Below, piece by piece: positions 51,367 to 62,698 of a stretch of 64,000 bases of DNA. The notes beneath the pieces were generated by a model that saw nothing but the letters and a program-made list of their open reading frames with translations, did no database searches and was not told the origin of the DNA. The translations under genes and the position numbers were made by a program. Position 1 is the first letter of the stretch. The number at the start of each line of letters is the position of its first letter. Location: contig NHNW01000027.1 of NCBI GenBank assembly GCA_002786025.1, positions 124,001 through 188,000 of the forward strand, given 5' to 3'. The stretch is from Zasmidium citrigriseum (lineage: Eukaryota > Ascomycota > Dothideomycetes > Mycosphaerellales > Mycosphaerellaceae).

Positions 51367-52704
51367 CTACTCCTGTCTCCTTTCCACGACGGTATTCGGA
51401 TCCTCAAGCTCATGCCTCAGCTCAGGCCCCAATTCACCAACCTCATCCCCACGCAACTCATATCTCCCATCACTCGCCAGTTCATGCGGCTTGCCCTTGC
51501 CCGCAAGTTCATGGCGCTGGATCTCAGTCACAGCAAGCTCAGGTTTCATACCAAACGCAAGATCCGATGGATCTGTTGCTTGTATCGTAGCGGGGACTTT
51601 CTTGGCCGCCTTTCGTCGACGGAACCAGATGCCCAGGGCTATGGCAGCGAGGAGGACTGCGCCACCGACACCGACGCCGATGCCGACTTGGGAGGCTGTG
51701 GAGAGTTGCGAGGATGGCGCGGTCGGTGAGGTCGAGGGATCGGATGTGTTCGAAGGGGTGCTAGTAGGAGAGGATGGTTGTCCGGCCGAGGACTCGTTAG
51801 AAGAACTTCCAGCACAAGTGAACTCGCCCTTAATAATATTCGCGCTTCCAGACTGGCCGGCGAAACGCTCGCACGAGGCATCAATATTCTCCGTGCTGGT
51901 AACATTAAAAGCCCCTCGGATATCTCTGAGCGAAGGAAACGCCATGCTGGCGAGATTAGCAAAGCTCGGAATCCGGTGAAGTACATAAAAGGCATACCTC
52001 GTGAAGTTCCCACTGCAAATCACGGCGCCGCCAACGCTCTTCAATGCATCCAACTGCATCGTGGCGAGCTGTGTGGTGTTGAGGACAAGCAGACCCCCGC
52101 CGACCACTGTGAGCTGGGGCATCGAACAGATGGCCATATCGTCATTGTCCCAGAGCGTAAGAGACCCACCCGTGCTCTCGAGGTTGTTGAAAGACACAGT
52201 CTCCAATCGAGTGCCGTATATGCCCAACGAGCCATTGACATACTGCAGGGAGTCCATTGCATAGTCCGAAATACCAGCCAAACTAATGTTGTACGCCCAG
52301 ACCAAGCCGGTCAGATTCAGCAACCCCGTCATGTCGATATCCATGCCCTCAGAAATGGAATACAATGTATTTGCGGTTATAGTCAAATTCGCCTCCGGCT
52401 TTGCAATGAGGCCTCCTTGTAGGGCCTCAAGTCCTTCGAGGGAGATCGTGCCCGATATCCCGGTAGCAATTGCGATACTACCATCGAATGTAGTGCAATT
52501 GGCGATCTGGTCGGCTTCATCTTGGCTTCCGATTGTAGTCGTTGCTGCAACGCTGCATTTGGTATCTGTTGCTCGACGCTCTTTCTGATGCGAACTGATA
52601 GCGACAGCGGCCGTTGTAGCATCACTCTGTAGCCCTCGTTGTGTGCCTGTGCTCGATGCGAAGATCACGACAAGGCAACTCGCCCAGATAACAAGAATTC
52701 TCAT
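51367..52704 (-). CDS. Receptor-L-domain single-span membrane protein
   Basis: Cell-surface protein of 445 aa, single exon, ATG at 52704. It has a signal peptide (MRILVIWASCLVVIFASS), then ECM33-like receptor-L leucine-rich strands (FDGSIAIATGISGTISLEGLEA, LNLTGLVWAYNISLAG, LESTGGSLTLWDNDDM) with many N-glycosylation sites, a Ser/Thr/Pro-rich stalk, one membrane helix (VGIGVGVGGAVLLAAIALGIWF) and a charged cytosolic tail starting RRRKAAKK. Classic fungal ECM33 proteins end in a GPI anchor; the helix and tail here suggest a signalling or sensor form instead. Confidence 0.8.
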   Translation of the reverse strand: MRILVIWASCLVVIFASSTGTQRGLQSDATTAAVAISSHQKERRATDTKCSVAATTTIGSQDEADQIANCTTFDGSIAIATGISGTISLEGLEALQGGLIAKPEANLTITANTLYSISEGMDIDMTGLLNLTGLVWAYNISLAGISDYAMDSLQYVNGSLGIYGTRLETVSFNNLESTGGSLTLWDNDDMAICSMPQLTVVGGGLLVLNTTQLATMQLDALKSVGGAVICSGNFTRYAFYVLHRIPSFANLASMAFPSLRDIRGAFNVTSTENIDASCERFAGQSGSANIIKGEFTCAGSSSNESSAGQPSSPTSTPSNTSDPSTSPTAPSSQLSTASQVGIGVGVGGAVLLAAIALGIWFRRRKAAKKVPATIQATDPSDLAFGMKPELAVTEIQRHELAGKGKPHELASDGRYELRGDEVGELGPELRHELEDPNTVVERRQE

Positions 52705-53046
52705 GGCTTGCTCTTGCTAATGCGATACGCCCGTGATGTAGGTCCCGTATTTGTCGAGAAAGGCGTGTCGATCGCGAAAGAAGACAAGAAGCGCAAAGTC
52801 TTCCGTGACTTCGATATTGTGGATTCCGCTTGGTCGGCTGCAGGAAGTTCTTCGTCGTTGGTGTGGCAGTTGACGTTATGGAAAAGAACTCGGCATCGAA
52901 AGGCTGGCCGTCTCAGCTGAAACCACCCTCAGGCGCAGCTGCGCTCCTGCATTCATGTTGTGCGACCACGAAAAGGTGGCTGACCAAAGACAGTGTAACA
53001 TTTATATGTATCACAAAAGCTCCTACATGAACACTCCCAATTCTCA

Positions 53047-55266
53047 CTAACTCGCCAACCTCCACGCCTTCAACGGCAACGCCTGCAACTTCAACGCAGC
53101 CGGCTTGATAAATCCCCAAAACGTCACCACCCCAAATAGTACACAAAGTATATTCACAATGTAATACCCATCGGTCTGGATATTACAAGTTCCACCGCCG
53201 TCAATGCAGCGGTGCTTCTCGGCTTCCGCGACACAGCTGAAGGCTTGAGTGATGAGGTCGCCTTTGAGATCGGCGGGTGGTGTAGTGGGAGGTGTGCATG
53301 TCGCTTTGGTGAAGGCGTCGACGAAGCGGAGGATGAAGTAGCGGGGGAAGGTGCCGCCGAGGTTGGAGACGCTGTGAAGATGAAGTTAGTATCAGGTGAA
53401 TTGTCAGAGTTAGGAGGTAGAACCTACGTTGCCAATAGCGTCATGTACGTGCCACCAATCGCCGGATCTGAGATCTTCGCATGGAAGGCAGAGATGGCGA
53501 CGAACATGACGGTGCTCATGAAGGTACTGAAGACGTGCTCGATGATGATCAGTATCAGATAGCCAGTGGTCGTGCCGGTCGTGGGGAAGAACATGACGAC
53601 CAGTTGGGCGAAGACAGCTGCGACTAGCCTTCCAACAAATGCCCAACACCAGACCCGGACAGGCTGGTATTGCTCGCTCCATTTGCCGGCGTAGTATCCT
53701 AGACCCATCTCGAAGGGGAAGTCGATGAGGACAGTCAAAGCGAGATCCTCCTGGCTGAAGCCCTTGTCCAGGAGTTTGAGGTTGGTCACAGCGTCGTTGG
53801 CTTGGAAGCCAATCTTGGCAATCAGATGAATGACGATGAAGATTTGGATGTTGCGGAGCTTCAGAATGCCACCCATGATCTTGTAGACGTCCCAGATGCC
53901 CTCCTTCTCCTTCGTCCGGTCTTCTTTCTTTAGAAGTGCGAGTCCGAGGGTCACGGCCAGGTAGAACCAGCCCCAGAAGGTCAGATAGGAGTTCAGGGTC
54001 ATCAATCCAACGTCCAGAGGTTGTGACCGGAAGTACTTGTTAGCAAAGTCGGGCGAGTTGAGAGCGAGGAAGACGGTGAATGACAGGAACTGGCCTCCAG
54101 TCAATCCAACTGTCTGGGCGGTACTGGCGTAGGACAGATTGCTTTGGGAGAGCAGAGTCAATGCCCAGCCTGGTGAGAGTGTCAGCAATTTTGAATACTT
54201 CCAAACGTTTCATTGATTCCTTACCATCCACAGCAATATCCTGCGTCGCGCACATGAACACCAGCGCGAACCACCAGCCTGTAAAACCCCAGATACCAGC
54301 ACCATCGTTCTCTCCCGCCTGAACCATCATTTTCTCCGCGCGTGTGCCCAGCCATATCATACCAAAGCCGCTGATCGTCTGAATCGGCAGGATCCAGCTC
54401 TTTCTCCTTCCAACCTTCCCACTCCACACAGCATCCACAATCGGACTCCACAACAGCTTCAGACTGTATGGATACGACGCCAGAGAGTACACGCCAATCT
54501 GGCTGTAACTCAAATGGCTCTTCAGCAGGAACGGCACACTCCCTCCTGCCAATCCCATTGGTATTCCCTGCAGGAAGTATAATAGCACCAGTAGCAGGAA
54601 ATTCCTCCGATCTTGCACAGGTAGGTCAAAGAAGCCCTTCTGTTTCTGATCTTCCTCTTTATTCGGCGTCGCGGGCGGTACGTCGTCCAAGCTGAAATCA
54701 CTCCGCCCCATCAGCCTCTCTCTTGCGTCTACGGAGTCCTCATCGTGGATGTCGAGGGATGCATGGTGTTTCCGGCGCTGCTCGATGAAAGAGCCGTTCA
54801 TGGTCTCGCTGTCGGCGGTATGGCCGTTTGCGAGGGATGAGATTGATGACTGCGTGGAGAGAGAGCCGTTGGCGGCGTGCTTGCCGCGGATGCTGCCCCC
54901 TCGTGGGTTGGGCGAGCGGGACTTGGATTTCTTATGTGGCATCTGCGGGTTGGTCTCGTCGTAGTCGTCGGCGGAGGAGATATCGTCGTAATCGATGCTC
55001 GTGATTTCACCAGGCGCGGCGTCGATGTCGTCGGATGTCTTCGCTTTGCCCTTTCCGTTTCCTTTACTGGTTTCAGATGAATGAAACTCCTGAAGCTCGT
55101 GACCTCCGCTTTCGAGATCCTGACGTTGTGCGAGCTGCTCCTGGGCGCGGAGTTGATGGATTGGGGTGACGGGTGCAGCGTTCACACTTCCAGCGATACC
55201 CAGTAGACTCAGGCGGCGTTCATGTTGTTGACTGGAGTCGCCGCCCATTTGAGCATCGTCGCTCAT
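53047..55266 (-). CDS. ER acetyl-CoA transporter (SLC33/AT-1 family)
   Basis: Endomembrane acetyl-CoA transporter, homologous to human SLC33A1. Exons 55266-54225, 54169-53428 and 53371-53047, introns 55-56 nt, total 702 aa. An N-terminal disordered extension of about 210 residues is followed by a 10-12 helix MFS-like core: LLLVLLYFLQGIPMGLAGG, LASYPYSLKLLWSPIVDAVW, MCATQDIAVDGWALTLLS, ANDAVTNLKLLDKGFSQEDL and AIGGTYMTLLATVSNLGG are hallmark loops. The C-terminal segment has a Cys-containing luminal loop. The extension is longer than in animals. Confidence 0.9.
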
Positions 55267-55800
55267 GACCTCCGCGAGCCCCTCAGGACACGTACGGTGG
55301 ATCGTCCAACCTTAGCGCGTGGGAAGGTGCAGGCGGCCCGATGCAGGGACTGCCGTGTGCCGATTCGCCGCTAGCCGAAACTCTCCGAAGTGAACAACTC
55401 TCGCTCTCCCACTCTCAATCAACAAACTTGTTCCATTGGATCAGTGTATATTCGGCATTGACGATGGAAGTCGAATATATCGAGCTCATTGCGAAGAGCG
55501 AGTGTGGCCTTTGTTCGTCTCCCTCAATAAGATCCACGAAGCACGCCAGACCGACCCGAGCAAAGAAAGGCCATTCATCCAGTATACATGTGAAATTGGA
55601 AAAATGGACCCCATCCTTTGAACAGGCCTCAAGTACTCCTTCTGGAACGAGTACGAGTACCCAGGGATGGAGGTAACACAACATATTCCTCCGCCCAGAT
55701 GATCGACTTCAGCTGGAAGGCTGTGGGCTTACAGCCAAGCAACCACAGTGAATACATATGCTCTGCATGCCTCCCAGCTCTTGTAAATCTTCTGAAGCAC
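55267..55800. other. Divergent intergenic region
   Basis: About 530 bp with the promoters of the acetyl-CoA transporter and the small membrane protein. The frame of the latter is open upstream to 55618 but lacks features. No other gene supported. Confidence 0.35.
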
Positions 55801-56307
55801 ATGTCTACAATTTTCATTATGGCTCCTTCAGCAACTTCTTGTCCACCCCGCCGCATGTTCGACACCCACCTCCTCATCCTCCTCACTCTAATCCTCCCCT
55901 CCATCCGCATCTGCTACGCCTACCAACAAAACATCCTCTACCCCTGCCAATCACCACCATCCGCACCAAACAATCTACTCCAAGCCATCTTCCACAACCC
56001 AGCGAAGCCCCATTTCTACCTCGCGGTCCTCACCCTCCTCACCGCGCTCTACGCCCTCTCGACTCGCGACCGAACAACCCCCGCCACCCAAAACCTCGCC
56101 CTGACAAGCTCGTGCTTGGCAGTCTTCGTCATGGGAAAGATTCACGGCGATCATTGGCAGACGATTTGGCTGCAGTACCTGCCAACGGCGAGCCTCGGGG
56201 CGATGTTGCTTGACGAGTGGTGTCTTGGCGATGGGGGCCAGAGCAAGCAGTCTAGGGCTTTGGGGACGATGGGTTTGTGGCTTGTGGTGGGGCTGTTGTT
56301 GCGTTGA
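55801..56307 (+). CDS. Small multi-span membrane protein, hypothetical
   Basis: 168 aa from the ATG at 55801 (MSTIFIMAPSATSCPPRR); a second ATG at 55819 is in frame. Four hydrophobic segments: HLLILLTLILPSIRICYAY, FYLAVLTLLTALYAL, NLALTSSCLAVFVMG and GLWLVVGLLL at the C-terminus. The layout suggests a small ER or Golgi membrane protein similar in size to several fungal uncharacterised four-span proteins. No motif gives a function. It is convergent with the DHA1-type transporter, with stop codons about 50 bp apart. Confidence 0.55.
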   Translation: MSTIFIMAPSATSCPPRRMFDTHLLILLTLILPSIRICYAYQQNILYPCQSPPSAPNNLLQAIFHNPAKPHFYLAVLTLLTALYALSTRDRTTPATQNLALTSSCLAVFVMGKIHGDHWQTIWLQYLPTASLGAMLLDEWCLGDGGQSKQSRALGTMGLWLVVGLLLR

Positions 56308-56356
56308 TGATGGGTTTGGAAAAGGAGTGGTGAACAATGGGCCCATGAAGTCGGAT

Positions 56357-58064
56357 CTAATCTTCTCTATGGATTTCTGGGGAGTCGTTCTGATCCTGGC
56401 GTTTTGCTTTTTTCTCTGGGCGTCCCTCTGCTGCTTCAGGGATGAAGTATACGGCGACGTTGTATAGTAATGCGATAGCCACGAGCAAGAACCAGACCAG
56501 ATGTCCGTCAGCCCATTGCAGTTTGACGCCCCACGCGTATATGCTCGTAAATAGCGCGGGAGCAGCGGCTCGAACGGCGCTGTTAACCGTGAGGGAAAGG
56601 GCGTTGACGGTAGCGAGTACCGTCGGAGAGGGCGAGATGTCGTTGACGCAAAGCTGCACGCAAGCTTGACCATATCAGCAGAGGTCAGATGAAGTGTGAC
56701 AGGAGACACTCACCAAAAGCCATACTAACCCCACTCCCAAGCACAAGCGCAACAGGCCCAACAACCCAAAACGCAGTCCCCCACCCATGCCTCAAAAACT
56801 CATTCAGCACCGGATAACTCGCCATCATAAACGGCCACACAACCGCACAAATTCTAAGAACATTCCCCGTGCCAGCCGTACGCTGTAGCGGCGGGAAGAC
56901 AAGCAACATCCACAACGCCTGACTGCCACCCGCGATCGCCATGAAATAGGAGATCCAGCGAGGGTTGAAGTGGAACCCGCCCTTTTCGATCTTGGTGAAG
57001 AGGAAGACGGGCGAGACGGCGGTGTAGCCGAGGGCGAGCAGCATTGTGTGGCCGAAGAGGTAGAGGACGTAGGGCACGCCGGGGGCTTTGAGGACTTCCC
57101 AGGTTGACATGGGGGGTTCGAGGTCGGTGGCGCTGGGGTCTTTGCGTTTGAGGGTCTGCAAAAAGCGTCAGTGGCTGGGAAGTAGGAGTTTGCATGGAGA
57201 ATAGTACTTCTTCGAGGAAGAATAGACTGCTGAGCGTCCCTGTCATGCACACGGCGCCAGCAACGAAAGCCGGCAAGGCATAAGGGTAGTCAACGAAGAA
57301 CTGTCCATGGCCGAATGTATCCGGAAACTGATCTGCTGGGTTCGCGAGGCCGCCTCCTGTATCCATTCATTAGCAAAAGAACGTGGTTCTCCTAAATTCA
57401 ACTCACCAACAAGCGGCCCCAGAAAAATCCCCAAATTCCTCGTAAACATATACCAACTAAACGCCCGTCCCTGCGTCTTCCTATCCGTATTCTCACTCAA
57501 CATCGTCCGCACCGTAACCACACTCCCCGCAAAAACCCCCGCCAAACACCGAAACATGATCATCTGCCACAGACTCTGACTCAACCCAAACAGCGCCGTG
57601 GCGAAACTCACGCCCGCCAGACTGAAGACCAGAACCGGCTTCCTCCCGAGACGATCTGCCATCCGTCCGTAGAAGATCATGAGCACCATTTGGACTAGTG
57701 AGAAGAGCGATTCGATCAGTCCGGACCAGAAACCCACGTTGTCTTCGGGGACGCCGCCTTTGAGGGAGATCATTTCGTTGATGAATGGGAAGATTGCGAA
57801 GTAGGCGATGGGCTCGGCGAGGGAGGCGTAGCAGAGGAGGAGGATTTGGATGTAGGGCATTGGTCTTTCTTCTGGCTCTTGGGCGGCATCGTGGGGGATT
57901 GTGTCGTAGTCTTGGGATTGATGCTTGCCGTTTCCATTTGGTGTTGCGTTGCCATTGGAGTTGTCTCGAACGGGTCCGGATTCTGGCGCGCCGAGGAGAG
58001 GTGTTGCTTCGTCTGCTGCTTCGACTGAAGAGCCGTTTCTTGTGGGATCGGCTGAGGGTGTCAT
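56357..58064 (-). CDS. MFS transporter, DHA1/ZIFL-like
   Basis: Twelve-helix major-facilitator transporter resembling the ZIFL/YCR023C drug:H+ antiporter-1 branch; the substrate is unknown and could be a metal chelate, amine or drug. Exons 58064-57407, 57356-57208, 57155-56714 and 56664-56357; introns are 48-52 nt GT-AG and phases sum to 518 aa. The N-terminus carries TPLLGAPE, then YASLAEPIAYFAIFPF, the loop GRMADRLGRKPVLV (MFS motif A) and RCLAGVFAGSVVTVRTM. The second half has GYTAVSPVFLFTKIEKGG. It is divergent from NOP6. Confidence 0.88.
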
Positions 58065-58444
58065 GGTGACTTTTCTTCCAATGGCTCGATAATAATATAG
58101 ATGCAGTAGAATGCTTCAAAGATAAAGAACGAAGAAGAATAGACGCAGCACAAGTTGCTTACGGTGAGCAGATAGCAGATGACATGCTGCCGTCAGATCC
58201 CCAAACTCTCGTACAGAAGCAGCAGGAGGTGGTCTTGGTCAGACGTTGAAGAGACGAGGATCTGGAGGAGCGAGCGTGGACAAATCGCCTGCACCATCGT
58301 GGTCAATGCTCGGGATCTAGGGTCCTGCCTATCTGGGACGCCCCACTTGGTGATCTTGGCGCGCTAGTGGCATCGGCTACAGAATTTCTGGGATGGATTG
58401 CGAACCGACATCCACTTTCTCGCAATTTACACGGACCGATCACA

Positions 58445-59317
58445 ATGTCGCAAGACGAGCCGACGTCGCGGAAGGATAAGAAGGCGCTGAGGGATGCGGA
58501 GAGGCATAAGAAGGGGAAGAAAAGAAAGCACGCGGATACCGAAGACCACGACGTGCCTGCCGCGGATGTGGCAGAGGAAGTAGCTGTTGCGGAGCCCACG
58601 AAGAAGTCGAAGAAGCGGAAAGCCGACGAGAGTATAGAGGAGGGTGGTGATAATGTCGATGGCGCTACAACAGAGGGTGCGAAACCAAAGAAGCGCAAGA
58701 AGCCTCGCACAGAACAGACCGAAGGCGACGAGGGACAAGATGCCAGCAAGACCGTCAAATCGCGCTTCATCGTCTTCGTCGGCAATCTACCCCACAAGAC
58801 CACGGACGACTCCCTAAAAGCGCACTTCAAGAAGCTGCAACCCTTCACTCTGCGACACCGCACCGATCCCAAGACCAAGAAGAGCAAGGGCTTCGCATTT
58901 CTCGAGTTCGAAAACTACGACCGCATGAAGACATGCCTGAAGCTGTACCACCATAGCATGTTCGATCCGGAAAATGTGAAAGAGGACGGGGCAGACCTGC
59001 AAGGTGGAGCAGAGCAACAAGATGACGGCAACAAGAGGAAAAAGAAGAGTCAGGCGCGGAAGATCAATGTGGAGTTGACGGCCGGTGGAGGCGGAAAGAC
59101 GGATGCTAGGAAAGACAAGATCAAGGCGAAAAACGACAGGCTGGACGAACAGCGGAAACGGAGGGCTGAAGCTGAACGCAAGGAGAAGGAGAAGAAGGCG
59201 CGGAAAGAGGCGAAGGGCAAGTCGGGAAAGAAGGAGGACCCAGAGACGGCCGCAACTGCAGGCGCGGATGCTTCCCACGGTATACATCCCAGTCGGCTGG
59301 CAAGAATGAATGGTTGA
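58445..59317 (+). CDS. nop6: Nucleolar RRM protein NOP6
   Basis: Ribosome-biogenesis factor of the small subunit pathway (yeast Nop6 type). 290 aa, single exon. The start is the ATG at 58445 (MSQDEPTSRKDKKALRD); the frame upstream opens with GTG. Lys-rich N-terminus with several nuclear-signal-like clusters (KKGKKRKH, KKSKKRK, KPKKRKKPR), one RRM in the middle with RNP2 FIVFVGNLP and RNP1 KSKGFAFLEF, then a coiled basic tail (KRRAEAERKEKEKKARKEAKG) and the conserved HPSRLARMNG end. This layout is typical and strongly nucleolar. Confidence 0.92.
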   Translation: MSQDEPTSRKDKKALRDAERHKKGKKRKHADTEDHDVPAADVAEEVAVAEPTKKSKKRKADESIEEGGDNVDGATTEGAKPKKRKKPRTEQTEGDEGQDASKTVKSRFIVFVGNLPHKTTDDSLKAHFKKLQPFTLRHRTDPKTKKSKGFAFLEFENYDRMKTCLKLYHHSMFDPENVKEDGADLQGGAEQQDDGNKRKKKSQARKINVELTAGGGGKTDARKDKIKAKNDRLDEQRKRRAEAERKEKEKKARKEAKGKSGKKEDPETAATAGADASHGIHPSRLARMNG

Positions 59318-59428
59318 GCTGCAAGCGCCAGCCGCGCTTTGTTTACTCTGGTCTTGTACTCTACATCTTCTCCGCCTCTCTCCGCATCCACTACAAAGCA
59401 CGTATTCACGAGGCATTCTATAATCGTG

Positions 59429-60019
59429 ATGGCCTCTCAGGAAAAGCGCGACGACTCAGTGCTCTGTCCCGCCGACGAGCGCCAGCGTGAACACGAATCT
59501 ATCGGAGACAGTGTGACTGATCAATCCGACGATACGTCCGACTCGTCCTCCGATTCAGCAGAAGACGAGGTCACGACGCTGGGACGCTCTCCCGCCCGCG
59601 ACTAGTATACCGACGAGGCGAGCATATACAGTTACCCAGTCATCATCTTCAGATCCATTGGCACTCTCCACGTCAACATTCCGGCTACGCCATCCAACAG
59701 GCGGGCGAAGTGGCCAGACTTCGAGGACCTCCGCGAGATCAAGTTCCTGCACAATGCCTTCATCGTCGAGCTGTACCTGACCGCCGATCTCACTTTCAAG
59801 TTTCGGGCTGGAGAGTCTACTACGAGCTTCACCCCCGAGCAAATATTGTCGTACGTGCGCAATGCAAAGACGTGGCTCGCAGAGGCAGCATTGAAAGGGG
59901 TTGGGCCGTTCTTGGAGGTGATACTACAGCTACCGGCCGTCGCTCAGGGTGTTCCGGAGATGGAGGATACATGTAAGGACGGAGAAACGGGCGAGCTCGA
60001 GGAAATCGCAGTCGTCTGA
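59429..60019 (+). pseudogene. Gene interrupted by one in-frame amber codon
   Basis: From the ATG at 59429 (MASQEKRDDSVLCPADERQ) the frame runs 58 codons through a Ser/Asp-rich stretch to TAG at 59603-59605. The same frame then stays open for 137 codons (YTDEASIYSYPVIIFRSIG..., KWPDFEDLREIKFLHNAFIV, PEQILSYVRNAKTWLAE) to the TGA at 60017-60019 with clear coding character and no usable ATG near its start. No GT-AG pair removes the TAG in phase. It is a nonsense-mutated gene, a readthrough gene, or a sequencing error. Family not recognised. Confidence 0.55.
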
Positions 60020-60504
60020 GGCCATCGAAGGAAGACTGGAGGATTGGTCACTTGCCTGATGGGCGGGGCTCGCGTCTCTGCTGGGGTGGAGCGTTGTTTT
60101 GGGGTCGGCACTGGCCCGTTCATTTGCTCTGTGGTTATTGCTTTGGCTTCTTGGCTTGTGCTTTTGGCAATTCCTGTATTGGCATGTGCGTTCTTTCATC
60201 CACTTCCGTTTCTTCTCCCATAAGCTGCACCTGTGCTTACCTGTCGCAGTGAGTGTCTATTATAGATGCTCGTCACTAACCTCTCTCAACTTTCACAACT
60301 TTCACATGCTGGCGCCTGGTCCGTGCGCCTGCAACGCTATGAGTAATGCTCTCGCGACTTCCTTTTTTCGACACCGCCGCATCACCACAACCGACACCGA
60401 CATCGCGATCAACTACATCCAAGACATATTCCACTGCCCGAAACAACTGCGACCCGATCACATTATACTCAAACCCGCTGCATACACACACCACGTAGAG
60501 CAAC
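60020..60504. other. Intergenic region
   Basis: About 485 bp before the first F-box-like gene, including a CACAACTTTCACA duplication near 60291-60305. No gene supported. Confidence 0.35.
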
Positions 60505-62196
60505 ATGCCGGCAGGCAAGAAGACGCCGGCAGGTAAGAAGAAGCAGGCAGGAAAGAAAACATCGACAGGCAAGAAGAAGTCGACAGCCAAGGTAGACCCT
60601 TCTAGGTCTTTCAGCGCCGACACATCAGGAGGCGGCGGTATGGCCACGGGAGCGACCGCAGCGGCCACCAAGCAAGACATCTCAAGCGAAGTGGCCGTGA
60701 ATGACAAGCCGCTTGCAGAAGCCAGCACACCGACCCGGACCCAAGACAAACTGCCCATCGACACCGAGCTGTCAGCTTCAGTTGACGTTGAGGAAGATCT
60801 GAATGAGAAGCCAAGCTTGAGCAGTCTCGCGCAGGAGATGTTCGATTCGATCACGGCTGAGGTTGACTTGGAGGATCTGAGGAATTTGCGGCTTGTCGCC
60901 AAGGGCATGAATGTTAAGGCCCTGGACACTTTCGCTACGAGGCACTTCTCGGACTACTCCTTCCTTCTGAACGACAAAGACAGTGTGATTACTGCCGGAA
61001 AGGTGGCGGAGCATCCTGTTTTCGGGCCCAAGGTTCGGAAGATCACCATCGACGTCGACACATTGCACGTGCGTTACAATTACTGCAACCGCTGGCCGTC
61101 ACATGAGGACCGTGACTACTCGGCTGATTATGACGGGAGTGAAATTTTGTTCAATGATCGAGAGTCCCTGCTACGACGGCTGAGTCAGTTGCAACATTGG
61201 CGCACGCCAGAAGGATGTCACGAAGCAATCGATGCGATATTCAAAGCGCGAGACGTTCAATGTGCATTCATCCGCTCCGAGCTACGCGCGAGCCTTCTCG
61301 CAGCTGTCCTCAGTCCCCTCGCCAAACACAGCCACCTGGAAGCGATGATGATTCGAGCGGGACCTGCATCACGATATGAACAGCCTCGCAACAAGCGCAC
61401 TCGTCAAAGCTTTGAAAAGCTCAATCTCGAAGGTGATGTATGGCCAGTCACATTTAGCTTCTTTCAGCCATCACGCTACGAGGATGACGACGGACAATAT
61501 GCGAACGATCACGAAGCAGACCGTCATCGAGATTTCAGCCTAATCATGGGCATAGTTGCGTGCAGCGATCTAAGCATCAAGAGCCTCACTTTAGGCGAGT
61601 TTTGGAGACGAGGCCTCGATGTTGAGAGACTGTCTATGGACGCAAAGATCCTTTCGAATTGCAAACCGGTGTTCAGTGGCCTGAAGTATTTGGACTTACT
61701 CATTTCGCATGGACGATGCTTCGGAGAAAGTCCTGACCCGTTCCTCGACGCATTGGGAGCAGCACCAGATCTTAAAGCCCTGAGAATCCAGGCTGACCCC
61801 ACTGCTGCAACCCTATTATCTCGCGCGTTGAGCAGGGCTGCATTTCCGAGAGTCGAGCATCTCTCCCTAGCTATCGACGGCGGCTTTGACAGGGTCGAAG
61901 TCCGCTTCCCCAGTCTCCTCGCAGCGGTTCGAGGTCTAGTTGCAAGCTCACGCTCGCCCGGCAGACTCGACCTTGAGTACATGGATCTGACAGATTGTGG
62001 AGAATACATCAGCGAGACACTAATTGAAGGCTCATGGGACCCTGAAGAGTGCTTCGGGCTCTACGGGGAAGATTGGCTTGAAACCATGCGCCAAAATGGA
62101 TATGCGTGTGTCACCAACACGAACGACTTGGGTACGACTTTGCAGAAACTCTTTGGGGTGCCAGGAGTCTACTCAAACGTTGAGTGCACGCGCTGA
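60505..62196 (+). CDS. F-box/LRR-like protein with Lys repeats
   Basis: 563 aa, single exon, ATG at 60505. The N-terminus is a tandem Lys-rich repeat, AGKK-type units (MPAGKKTPAGKKKQAGKKTS), followed by a low-complexity linker. Residues about 105-150 (SLSSLAQEMFDSITAEVDL then DLRNLRLVAKGMN) look like a divergent F-box of fungal type. The rest alternates helix and strand with Leu-rich segments (LKYLDLLISHG, LKALRIQAD, VEHLSLAIDGG), as in LRR-bearing F-box proteins that recruit substrates to SCF ubiquitin ligases. It is paralogous to the next gene. Confidence 0.75.
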   Translation: MPAGKKTPAGKKKQAGKKTSTGKKKSTAKVDPSRSFSADTSGGGGMATGATAAATKQDISSEVAVNDKPLAEASTPTRTQDKLPIDTELSASVDVEEDLNEKPSLSSLAQEMFDSITAEVDLEDLRNLRLVAKGMNVKALDTFATRHFSDYSFLLNDKDSVITAGKVAEHPVFGPKVRKITIDVDTLHVRYNYCNRWPSHEDRDYSADYDGSEILFNDRESLLRRLSQLQHWRTPEGCHEAIDAIFKARDVQCAFIRSELRASLLAAVLSPLAKHSHLEAMMIRAGPASRYEQPRNKRTRQSFEKLNLEGDVWPVTFSFFQPSRYEDDDGQYANDHEADRHRDFSLIMGIVACSDLSIKSLTLGEFWRRGLDVERLSMDAKILSNCKPVFSGLKYLDLLISHGRCFGESPDPFLDALGAAPDLKALRIQADPTAATLLSRALSRAAFPRVEHLSLAIDGGFDRVEVRFPSLLAAVRGLVASSRSPGRLDLEYMDLTDCGEYISETLIEGSWDPEECFGLYGEDWLETMRQNGYACVTNTNDLGTTLQKLFGVPGVYSNVECTR

Positions 62197-62698
62197 GGTA
62201 CAGATGAATTGTTCCCCAGATTGTACCAGACAGAGAAAGGGGTATTAATGGGTTGGTGCCCGAGGAAAAGCGTCGAAGAAGAATGAAGTGATGAGGGTGA
62301 CTCAAAGAACTAGAAGACGAGTGCCAAAGTATAGGAGTCCTGTGAATAGTACCAAAAAAGATTTTTTCTACTGTCAAATCATTAGGAAAGGCAGGTTTAA
62401 GATCACATCCTCAGTCTGGCGAAGTCGACACCCGCGAGTTTCCTAGCATCGCTGCAATCATTGAAGCGCTAGAGACGGCGAGCAATTGTCACGGTGGCTT
62501 TTTTTCGTCAATGCCGACACCCGGATTTCTTCAGATCTCCCTCTTCACTGCTAGTTGCCCAGCCCGCTCGTCATTCACTTGCGCGATAGTCCGTGCTCTC
62601 ACGCTAAGCCCGCGTCACCTTCCACACTGCCTTCGCGCAAACAAAACACCGCACACTTCACCTTCTGACCCAAAAGTCCTTGCACCGGCACCTACAGC
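62197..62698. other. Intergenic region between the paralogs
   Basis: About 500 bp. An ATTCACTTG element, as in the array gaps, lies at 62573-62581, about 120 nt upstream of the next ATG. No gene supported. Confidence 0.35.
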
